The position numbers and the translations under genes were made by a program. Of a stretch of 64,000 nucleotides of DNA, positions 55,501-64,000 are shown piece after piece (position 1 is the first letter of the stretch; the number at the start of each line of letters is the position of its first letter). The DNA lies in NCBI GenBank assembly GCA_039720395.1, contig CM077828.1:21556717-21620716 (forward strand), in the 5' to 3' direction. The notes beneath the pieces are model-generated. The model searched no databases and was not told the origin of the DNA. It worked only from the letters and a program-made list of their open reading frames with translations. Source of the stretch: Liquidambar formosana (lineage: Eukaryota; Streptophyta; Magnoliopsida; Saxifragales; Altingiaceae).

Positions 55501-57798
55501 AGGTCAAATGAAAAGTTTGGGACTTAAAAGACGATTATGCCCCTCAAGTCACAAAAGCTCTTATTATCCCTCAAGATCAACTCCAATTTGAACCAAAATT
55601 CATATCCATTGTCCTTGTGACTCTAGAAAACTAATGCAAGTGACTAGACTTAAAAACAAAACAAAAACATGCATGGAATGATGAGCCCTAGTAAAGTGGT
55701 GCAAAAATGGGGTGTGACACCTCCAAATCTGCATAGTCCTTCCTTGTGAGTTCCAGTTTGCTGACGGCGCTCTCGGCTGTGGACTTGAAGGTCTCGCATT
55801 CAGATTTTACTTTCTGAAGCTGAGACATAGCCGCACAACAGTTGGCCTCAGCATCCTCTAACTTCTTGTCATACTCACTCCGGACTTTGGCAAGCTCAAG
55901 CTGTAACTTGTTATCTTCCGCCTCGAAGCGGTCGCCCGCCAGCAGGATTTGTTGGCAGCCCTACACAAATATCAGCAAGTCAGAGATCGGGTTGAACAAC
56001 AAGTAATCGAAACCACAAGGGAATGGAACTTACTCGGTAGAGACTGGTAAACCCGAAGCGGAGGTTGTCGAGGGCGGACTTCTTCCTGAAGTGCTCCATG
56101 TCCGCCGGTAACCTCAGGGGGTTCCCCAACTGCTTAAAGTTGTACTCCACAGAGAAGGAGCTGGTAACATTCTTATCCTTGGGTACGGGAAACTGCAGAC
56201 ATGTGATGAAACATAAAGTTAGTCAGAATCTGTCATAAATTTTTAAGTATGGGACAATTATGAAATCGAAAAAAGCAAAGACATACCTCGGGAAATTTAG
56301 CTATCATCTCAGCACGGGAAAGGGAGCTCCCACCTCCGGCCTCCGGGGCATTGGCACCTCCCAGCCCAGGCCCTTGCATAGCGAGTTGCTGTTCGGGGAC
56401 TGTAGAGGGTTTCCGGGGCTTTGAAGGAGGAATCAAAGGAGCCTTCCCTTTCCCGGTAACCTCGGACGCCTGGGGCCTGTCCACGTCCTGCCCCCTTATG
56501 GTGCTTGACATGAGCTTGCCACTGTTGGGGTCAGTAGACTTCTTGCCGCCATCCCGACCAAACTCAAGAGCAGCAACAGCAGCAGTCTTGTTAGTCCACT
56601 GCCGCTGCTGATTCTGCAGCTGTTGCTGCTGCTGCTGATTCTGCTGCTGCTGCTTCTGCTCAGCAGCCTTCTTTTCCTGAGCCTTTTTCTCCGCCGCCCT
56701 TCTCTCAGCAACCAGAGCCCTCAAATTCATCCCAGAGTCCTTCTTGGTCCTCTGGCTGCCGGAGTTTGTTCTTTGTCTCTTGGCGGGGGGGGGGGGATTG
56801 GAGCCTCTCCTCTCCATGGCTTGGGAGACGGTCTCCTCAGAGCTGGATCTCTCAATGACGAAGGGGGCACGGCGAGCCGTTTTGCCGGAGGGCCTAATCT
56901 CCTCAACTCCCTCCCCTTCAGGTCGGAGGCGGATCCCCTCTTCCTCCTCTCCCTCTTGCTCTCCTCTCTCCACCTCCTCTTCCACCACGCGGGTCAGCTC
57001 GTCGTCAGGCTGCTCCCAATGGGGGTAACTCGCCTTCCCCCAAGTCTGGTACCTCGCGTGGTAGTTGAGCAAGGTTTCAGCCGAACGGCAGCGCTGGCTG
57101 ACTTGATATCCGAGCAGTTTCTCAATATCCTCTTCGTTCAGCTTGTCAGCGGGCTTGTTGGCGTGAGGAGCTGCTACAAGGAAACATGACATAAGTATTA
57201 GTATAAAATCTAATATTCAACTCGAGGTCATATGAAACAGAAAGAAGCAAAATGATATCGCTGATTTCTTACAACTAGAGCCTCTCTCTCGGGGAATGAT
57301 GGGAGGATCAGGGGGGAGAGTCCCATCCAGAGGCCCGTACACGAAGACCACAATGTCGTGAGCTCCTGGGTTGGAGTTCGGGATGTGAGTGACAAAGGGT
57401 TTCTTCCTGGACTTGAGGGCGAGGTAAACATCGCGTTTGTTTTTAAGGGTGCAGATTTTGTAGTGGTGGAGTATCTCCCGCACTCCAACAGAAGTCCCTA
57501 GCAGCTGGTTAAGGACGTGAACCCCCAAGATGACCCTAAAGGAGTTCAGCCCTAGCTGGGTTGGGACTATCCCACAGTAGAGGAGGAAGTCATTGAGGAG
57601 GTCAGGGAAGGGGACGCGAACTCCACCCTCCATGAAAGCAGCAATGGGAATGAGGAGGCCATCCTTGGCGTCTGACCTAAAGACATCCTCCCCGGGCTCA
57701 GTAAAGCGGAAGCTAAACTTCCCGTCTTCAAAGCCATATAAGGCCTTAAACTCTGCTATCTTTGCAGGGTTCCCCCTAATGTCATAAAAAGAAGACAT
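52522..57798 (-). pseudogene. Antisense gene (aORF) of element B, four exons, interrupted by a solo LTR
   Basis: Exon 1 is 57798-57273, exon 2 57173-56287 (acidic, then Lys/Gln-rich with Q runs), exon 3 56192-56034 (53 codons), and exon 4 starts at 55960 (GCQQILLAGDRFE) and runs as a coiled coil to 52522. All GT/AG sites join in phase, and exons 1-3 are fully open, which makes this the best guide to the gene's structure. Exon 4 is split by the solo LTR at 53120-55719 and has a TAG near 52735. The first exon resembles plant putative transposon proteins; the function is unknown. Confidence 0.78.
53120..55719 (-). mobile_element. 2.6-kb solo LTR inserted in element B's antisense gene
   Basis: The insertion has LTR-type ends: on the minus strand it starts TGTCACACCCC and ends GGGGTTCACA. 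It is flanked by the duplication CCTCC at 53115-53119 and 55720-55724, and the uninterrupted site is visible in element A. A TATAAATA box near 55095-55105 on the minus strand sets its orientation. I see no second LTR, primer site or coding region, so it is best read as a solo LTR of a large-LTR family. A LARD with unrecognised LTRs is less likely. Confidence 0.75.
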
Positions 57799-58809
57799 CT
57801 GACAAGATGAAAGGGGAAGGTTAAATCCAAGGGTAATTCAACCTATGCTAATATACCCCGACCTAAAATTTCAAAGTCAAGTCCTGACAGGTATGTTACC
57901 TCTGGCTTGACAGACCCTCAAATTTTTTCTCCTGACAGGTATGTTACCTCTGGCTTGACAGACCCTCAAATTTTTTCTAAGTGTCAGCTCGGGGAACACT
58001 AAACTCGTTGTTGGGAAAAGGCAAAAAAGAGATCAGTGATCTCTTCCTTAGATTTACTCCGAGATGGAGTTTTTCAAACCCTAAAAGGCGAGAAAATCGG
58101 TATCTTGGTGATTTGCCCCAAAAACCAGAGGAAAACCCTAGGATTACGAAGCAAACCCCAAGAACATCTCCAACAACCGCAAAGAGAAAAATACACCGAA
58201 CAAATTGAAGAGTAAGACCAAAAGAAAAGTTATACCTTTACAAAAGTCAAACGGTGGTCAGGAAAACGGTTTCGCCGGAGAAACTGTACGGTGCGGCGCC
58301 GAGAACCTCCAAAGTTGTTCTTGAAGAAGCGAAAGGAACAAGAGCAGTACCAACGAAGAACAGCGCCGAAGAAGCGATTCGCAAAGACAACAAAAGAGAG
58401 CAAAACGGATCTTCTCCCACAAACGAACGGCGCAAACAGTGGATTCCGGTGGAAAATACGGTGCTTTCTTGGTGAAAGCAGAGAAAGTAGAGGCAGAAAG
58501 CAAAGAAAGTAGAGAGAGAAAGCTGAGACAGAAAGCAGAGAGCAAAAGCAAAAAGAAGAGAGAGAACGCAGGAGATAAAGTGAGCAGTGATTTGCTTCCT
58601 TCCAAAGACATAATGCTTCCGAGGCATTAAATGCAGATCGTACGGTCCCAAGGCGCATGACGTCAGCACCTTGGAATACGGAAAGGCTTAACCGCCTTCA
58701 GCCAGCTAAATCCTAGAATGCCAAACGGCATAGGGGCACAGGGAAAAACACTTAGCAAAATAAAATTATGACAAGTCCCAGCTCGGGAATGTCATAATTT
58801 GGGGCAAAT

Positions 58810-59510
58810 TGTGTGGAAATATCTCTGAACCGAGGTTTCATCTCGGGGTGGAAAACTCGGACCTGAAATACTGACACGTGGCGAAGACTAATCAATCAGG
58901 CCACCACAACGTACGTGACTCACCTCCCACGATTCAGCTCGGGCCAAGGAGTTAAATCACGTCACTTGGCACGTGGTTAATACCACAAGGTAGGACCTGC
59001 TGCAGAGCACGTGATCTCTCATCTCGGGACCTGACTTTCACCTCGGGACAACTGTCCTATGACTCACACTACAATCCAAATCCTACTACAATCCAAAACT
59101 GTTACAGCAGCTGTAATTCCTGACACAGCAGTTACTAGAAACCCTGATTCTACGATCAACCATGATCAGCAAACCATGGTCAGGCGGTTATGGATACACC
59201 ATGGTCAGATCTGACCTAACCAAGGCAGTTACCTGACCTCACATGGTCAGTCCGTACAGGTGGGTATAAAAAGAATACGATACAGCCTAATTTGGTAAGT
59301 TACAGTACCCTAATTCTCTGAGATTCATCTTCTTCCTTGCCTCATTCTCCCCATTACAGCTTTCTGACTTAAGCTTTGGAGAGGGCACGAACAAAACCCA
59401 CCTTGGCCTACCCTCTGACCCATTTTCCAAGCTTGTGATTGCAAGTCCAGGCGAGGGAGCAAGCTCCATCTTTAACACGTAGTTCGGGGAGCAGATTTTT
59501 ACCCCGTACA
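58810..59510 (+). repeat. 3' LTR of element B
   Basis: It starts TGTGTGG after GGGGCAAAT, ends CCGTACA and is followed by TAAGG at 59511-59515. Confidence 0.93.
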
Positions 59511-59515
59511 TAAGG

Positions 59516-60180
59516 ATTGGGGGTGGTTAGCATAGGATTTGGAGGCTCTTAATTAGTGTGCCAACATAGTTGCAATCAGTCCTCGGTTTATCTATGACGC
59601 TGACTTCTCTCTTTCTCTTTTTTTTTTTTTTTTTTTCTAAGAATAAAATAAAATAACGTATTACTAATGAGAATAAAAATTTAGCAGAGTGACATTTCAA
59701 GAATTTTTGACAATTGATGAATCCAACTTTTTAAACAGTGTAATTCAAGGTAATGGATTTTACTTCCAATATACGAGAAATATTATTATCATTATTATTT
59801 AATTTCTATTTAGACAACTAAACATGCCCTTAGTTGGTGTTAATAATGCAGTACAAAAAGCAATCTTGGCTAAATAGACTTATAGTCTTTTTTAATGTAT
59901 TTCCCCTTCTCTTTTTACGATGAAAACTTTAAGAGGGAATTTTATTGGGAATTTGTCAAGTAGGATACATATTTGAAGAGCAAACCCAATAGGAAAGTAG
60001 CAAGATCTTCTATCCAGACTTGAAAATTATCAATATATTTTGTCATCCATCTATATATATATATAGTATTAATTTTGAAGGTAAATTGTTAAGACCATAT
60101 CTTCTAGGCTTCCAGCTACATTATAGACTTCTACCTTACTGCATCCCTTTAAGGAGATAGCAACCAAACTAGTTAGTGTA
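59516..60180. other. AT-rich intergenic DNA
   Basis: Continuation of the DNA that element B entered. A T-run near 59618-59636 and (TA)n near 60051-60062. No gene is seen. Confidence 0.4.
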
Positions 60181-60195
60181 GTATGCAATTTATGC

Positions 60196-60314
60196 AAGTC
60201 ATTGGGCTAGTCTAGTGATGAGAAAGAGTAGAAAAAAGAGTAAAAATAAGAATAGAATAGATTAGGAGTCTAAACTCTTTTCAATGTACCAAAAAAAAAA
60301 AAAAAAAAAAAAAA
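60196..60314 (+). mobile_element. SINE-like element, copy 2, with target duplication
   Basis: The unit ends in an A24 tail and is flanked by a 15-bp duplication with one mismatch (GTAYGCAATTTATGC at 60181-60195 and 60315-60329). Its body resembles the copy at 34197-34291 (GCTAGTCTAGTGATGA, GGAGTCTAAACTC). The long duplication and A tail show LINE-driven integration. Confidence 0.65.
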
Positions 60315-60336
60315 GTACGCAATTTATGCTTCGAAC

Positions 60337-61220
60337 ACACACATCATTTAGGTCCAACCTTGATGTAGCCTCATGAGGCAACCACCTAGGGCCCCAATTT
60401 GTAGTGGAAAATAAGGCCCTTTAATTTTTAGTGATCCTTATAGTAGGGCGGGAAAAAAATAAATAAATAAAAATATACATGGATTAATGAGGGCGTGCCC
60501 AACCTAAATCCATAGCCCAAATATCTACTCAACTAAAGCAAGTTTTTTAAATTTTTGTAATGTTTTATTTTCATCTTAATCTATATAAGTAAATTTTAAT
60601 AATTTTATAACCAAGCTAACTTTGTATTAGTATTTAGGAAAAGTAGCACTCTAACCTTTTCTTTGTGAATATATAGGGGGTCCATTTTAAGAGTTCACCT
60701 AGGTCCCAATAAAACTTAGGACTCACTTTCTCACAGATACCATAATATCCTTTTATTTGAAATATATTAGATCGAGTGGGCACAATGTTTAAAATTGTTT
60801 TCAATGATAAAAACCTTTACTTTGGTGGAAAGTTTAGGTGCCAAACTCCCAATCTGGATAGGCCAATTGGGTTGTCTACTATCCCACGCCGGCACGCTTT
60901 TGTAGATGAGCTAGAATAATTTCCAACGTCTCTGTTTAAAAATGCTTATGCTGAGTACATGGTAAGCACTGAGAACCGAAGATTAGCCACTAGCATGCAG
61001 AGAATTAGTGGCGCCACTGTCTTATTACCCCCTGCGGCCTCACTTGACCTTCCACACATCTTCATGGGGCATGAAAATTTTTAGGGGAATTACAAAATGG
61101 TCCGGCCATTGGCAAATAATTAAAAATCAATACAATTTATTAGTAATTACAAATAGATAACTGCTAACTTAATCAATAATGAGATTAAAAAACTACTAAA
61201 ATTATATTAATTTATAATTA
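60337..61220. repeat. Duplicated intergenic segment, copy 2
   Basis: It matches 26190-27097 over about 0.9 kb and lies directly downstream of the third UGT. The SINE at 60196 is inserted at its edge. Confidence 0.8.
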
Positions 61221-61361
61221 TTTTCCCATAGTCAAACCATTTTGTAACTCAGATCTTTACATCAATTAATTGGACTGGTGATTAGTAGCTTTCACAACTA
61301 GAATCTGTAGATAAATGTGAATGTCTGTTCACTTTGTTGGCTTATATGGTTAGGTAGTGTA

Positions 61362-62795
61362 TCACTCACCTGCAGGTGAAGTAATCACACCTCTGCTACT
61401 TTTAAGCTCACTTAGCCGCTTGACCAGCTCGTCCAAATCTCTCTCCGAGCTTCCTCCTTTGACCGCGCCCCAAGCTTCAATGCTTAGCTCCCTTGCTCGT
61501 CCTCTCTCTGGCCTAGACTCACCCACTGACTCACCCAACAACCGAGCCAACTCATCAGAATCGGGCATCACCTGAGTCCCCTCACCAACTCGAACCCCAA
61601 CTCCCAACTGGTCCACCAACAACTTCGCATTTGTGAACTGATCCGCGCTCACTGGCCATGTTAGCATCACCACACCTGCACTGAGTCCCTCCAGCACCGA
61701 GTTCCAACCACAGTGAGTCACAAACGCGCCTACACTTCGATGCCTCAGTATTGCCACTTGTGGGGCCCACCCCTTGATGATAAAACCCCTCCCCTCCACA
61801 CGTTCTTCATACCCATCTGGAACTACACCGTAATCACTTGCCACTTGTCCTTCTCTGGGTCCCTTCACACACCATATAAACGCCACCCCACTATGCTCCA
61901 GCGCAGCACTCAGAACTTCCATTTGCTTACCTGTCAGCACATGACGACTCCCAAAGCACACGTATACTACAGAGTGATCCGAACGTTGATCGAGCCACGT
62001 CAGCACCTCGTGAGATGGCACGGTATTGGACCCACCACGTTCAGTGGATCCCTCCAAGTCATTATCACGTGGCAGTAAAGGTCCCACAGTCCAAACCCGG
62101 TCGTGTCCTAACTCGTTCTTTATGTGATCGAGATACACGCGTTCCAACTCAGTGAACGAGTTGAACACGAGTCCCCAACTCGCCATAATACCCAACATGA
62201 TGCCCTTGTAATATTCCCAATCTGGGTCTCCTTCCTTGGCATTCCGATACACATGAGAGAGCTGCCACCAGGGGTAAACCGGGGAATTCGGTAATTTTGG
62301 AAAAGACACCAGGAAATTTTCATCTTCATCGGGATCACCGTTCTTGGGTAGGTCGCTCCAGAGCGAATGAGCAATGGATATGGCAAAAGCACCCGAAGGA
62401 GAGAACACGACGCGTGGCACGCTGAGCTGGTTTGCGAGGTGGAGGGTCCAGCCGAGGAAGAAATCGGATATGATGGCCACAGGGGGTGAAGGGTGGGATT
62501 GAAACCAGTGGAAGATAGGATTGTGGAGTTCACCCATGGCGCGCATGATAGAGAGGATTCCGAGTTCTGAGGGAAGGGGTGGGTCTGGGATGGAAAGGAC
62601 CAAGGGGTGCAGAGAAGAAGGGTGGATTGAGAGGAGGGGTTCGAGTAAGGGGTGGCTTTTGGGTGTGACTAGGACCGTGATGGTTAAGTCACGGGCGAGT
62701 AATTGGTGGGTTAGGTCCAAGAGGGGTATGATATGGCCTGAAGCAGGGAAAGGACAGACGAGGATGTGTGCGCCGGAGTTGCTAAACGTAGACAT
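61362..62795 (-). CDS. UDP-glycosyltransferase, UGT89-like (intact, diverged copy)
   Basis: A single-exon frame of 477 residues. The catalytic base is His21 (ASGHIIPLLDL) and the partner acid is Asp111 (IISDFFLGW). The PSPG box is complete from Trp343 to Gln386 with THCGWNS and ends ADQ, which favours UDP-glucose. It differs from the copy at 32157-33578 throughout, including a longer N-terminus (MSTFSNSGAHIL) and changes in the acceptor half, so it is the older paralogue and may use another acceptor. The cytosolic glucosylation of phenolics is inferred from the UGT89 group. No stop or frameshift is seen. The start is the first Met before the conserved HILV strand. Confidence 0.92.
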   Translation of the reverse strand: MSTFSNSGAHILVCPFPASGHIIPLLDLTHQLLARDLTITVLVTPKSHPLLEPLLSIHPSSLHPLVLSIPDPPLPSELGILSIMRAMGELHNPIFHWFQSHPSPPVAIISDFFLGWTLHLANQLSVPRVVFSPSGAFAISIAHSLWSDLPKNGDPDEDENFLVSFPKLPNSPVYPWWQLSHVYRNAKEGDPDWEYYKGIMLGIMASWGLVFNSFTELERVYLDHIKNELGHDRVWTVGPLLPRDNDLEGSTERGGSNTVPSHEVLTWLDQRSDHSVVYVCFGSRHVLTGKQMEVLSAALEHSGVAFIWCVKGPREGQVASDYGVVPDGYEERVEGRGFIIKGWAPQVAILRHRSVGAFVTHCGWNSVLEGLSAGVVMLTWPVSADQFTNAKLLVDQLGVGVRVGEGTQVMPDSDELARLLGESVGESRPERGRARELSIEAWGAVKGGSSERDLDELVKRLSELKSSRGVITSPAGE

Positions 62796-63450
62796 GGCTT
62801 GGCGTTTAAGGCTACTTCTGCCCTTCTGGGGTTTACTACTTCGATGAAAATTTGTGGATTGGAGAGTTCCCTTCTTTTAAGCAGACGATGATCAATTGGC
62901 TTCGTGTGTATTTTCGGCTTTTCACACACTTTATACGTCATGCCTTACGAGAATGGACGGAATGCCTAACGATATCTCGCATCGATCTTCCCCTTTTCAA
63001 TTTGTATAATTGAGGCATCCTAGTGTAGCTTTTTTTCTTTTCTTTTTTTTGGCCAAGAATGCTACTCACTTGTTCCTAAATTATTGGGTTTTTTTTTAAT
63101 ATATATTTTTATATTTTTTATATTTTAAAATTAGTGTCACATTTAAAAGCTGATTCTTTTAAATCATTTCTTAAAATACTCTAAAAAGGGTATTACGATT
63201 TTTTTTTCAATATTTTGTACATTTAAGAGCAAAATTAAAATGCTAAAACATATGTATTGATGTGAAAGTATTTAATAAGATTTTATAAAAAAAACATATT
63301 TTTTCAAAAACAACAGTCAATTAAGAATAGAGGAAATAGTATTTAAAACACCATTCGTTTTGGAAAAACATATAGAAATGGTATGCTCCCACAATATATC
63401 AAATATTCCCACTATAATATACAATAGAATCATTGATTCTAGATAATTTA
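62796..63450. other. Upstream DNA of the third UGT
   Basis: Promoter-side and AT-rich intergenic DNA, with T-rich runs near 63030-63100. No further gene. Confidence 0.4.
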
Positions 63451-64000
63451 TGTGTGGAAATATCTCTGAACCGAGGTTGCAGCTCGGGATGGAAGGTTCA
63501 GACCTGAAACGCTGACACGTGGCGAAGACTATTCAACCAGACTAACCACAACGTACGTGATTCACCTCTCACGATCCAACTCGGGTCAGGGAGTTAAATC
63601 ACGTCATTTGACACGTAGCTAATACCACACGGTAGGACCTGCTGCAAATCACGTGATCTCCCAGCTCGAGACCTTATTCTCATCTCAGGACACCTGTCTT
63701 ATGACTCACACTATAATCCAAATCCTACTACAGTCCAAACTATCACAGCAGCTGTAATTCCTGACACAGCGGTTACTAGAAACCATGATTCCATGACCAA
63801 CCATGATCAACAAACCATGGTCAGACGGTTATGGGTACACCATGGTCAGATCTGACCTAACCAAAGCAGTTACCTGACCTCACATGGTCAGTCCGTACAG
63901 GTGGGTATAAAAAGAATACGATACAGCCTAATTTGGTAAGCTACAGTACCCTAATTCTCTGAAATTCATCTTCTTCCTTGCCTCATTCTCCCCATTACAG
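63451..64000 (+). mobile_element. Tat-lineage LTR, element D (cut by window edge)
   Basis: It starts TGTGTGGAAATATCTC and matches the A/B/C LTRs through the TATAAAAA box (about 63907) to the window end, about 550 of 700 bp. It is a bit more diverged from A and B and in places closer to C (GCAGCTCGGGATGGAAGGTTC). Whether it is a 5' LTR or a solo LTR cannot be told here. Confidence 0.88.

Larger units (their letters stand above)
34433..59510 (+). mobile_element. Ty3/gypsy Tat-lineage retrotransposon, element B, hosting two insertions
   Basis: Outer LTRs are 34433-35133 and 58810-59510 (701 bp each), flanked by the duplication TAAGG at 34428-34432 and 59511-59515. Element C (36175-46861) sits inside gag and a solo LTR (53120-55719) sits inside the antisense gene. 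Without them B is about 11.8 kb and has the full Tat plan with gag, protease, RT, two RNase H domains, integrase, tandem repeats and antisense gene. LTRs differ at about 12 of 701 sites by eye. It is dead: stops in gag and pol, RT motif YVDN, and two interruptions. Confidence 0.93.

Overview
The window is nuclear DNA from a flowering plant, most likely a eudicot. The evidence is intron-containing genes with plant splice sites, a family-1 UDP-glycosyltransferase cluster with the plant PSPG box, an RGF/GLV-type peptide hormone gene, and thick layers of plant transposons (Ty3/gypsy Tat lineage, Copia-type and other solo LTRs, a TRIM-like element, a MULE-type foldback, LINE and SINE copies). All calls come from reading the sequence and recognising families; nothing was searched in a database.

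Layout. 1-1050: first exon and promoter side of a WDHD1/CTF4-like WD40 gene on the minus strand, running off the left edge. 1050-9900: AT-rich intergenic DNA holding a 983-bp foldback element with a perfect 9-bp target duplication, a smaller hairpin repeat, and a short non-autonomous LTR element with a gag remnant. 9900-11730: a root meristem growth factor (RGF/GLV/CLEL) precursor in three exons, followed by a second RGF-like exon pair with no signal-peptide exon of its own. 12650-14710: a UGT89-like glycosyltransferase pseudogene. 15814-25298: Tat-type gypsy element A. 25300-31175: nested debris (part of a duplicated segment, a CACTA-like end, a Copia-type solo LTR, a LINE remnant). 31176-33774: a second, intact UGT in a segment duplicated from the first. 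34433-59510: Tat element B, split by Tat element C inserted in opposite orientation (36175-46861) and by a 2.6-kb solo LTR (53120-55719). 59516-62795: SINE, duplicated segment and a third UGT (intact). 63451 to the edge: another Tat LTR.

How the parts relate. The three UGT copies form a local tandem family that retrotransposons have pushed apart. The three Tat elements share one plan: LTR, TGGCGCC primer site, gag-protease, an in-frame TAG, RT with two RNase H domains, integrase, a 105-bp tandem repeat, an antisense spliced gene (aORF), then the 3' LTR. Counting LTR differences by eye gives the insertion order A (about 2.4%), B (about 1.7%), C (about 0.7%), which agrees with C being nested in B. 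No element has an intact pol: A lost protease-RT by deletion, B has stops and a mutated RT active site, and C has one stop and one frameshift. The antisense gene of C is still open across its intron.
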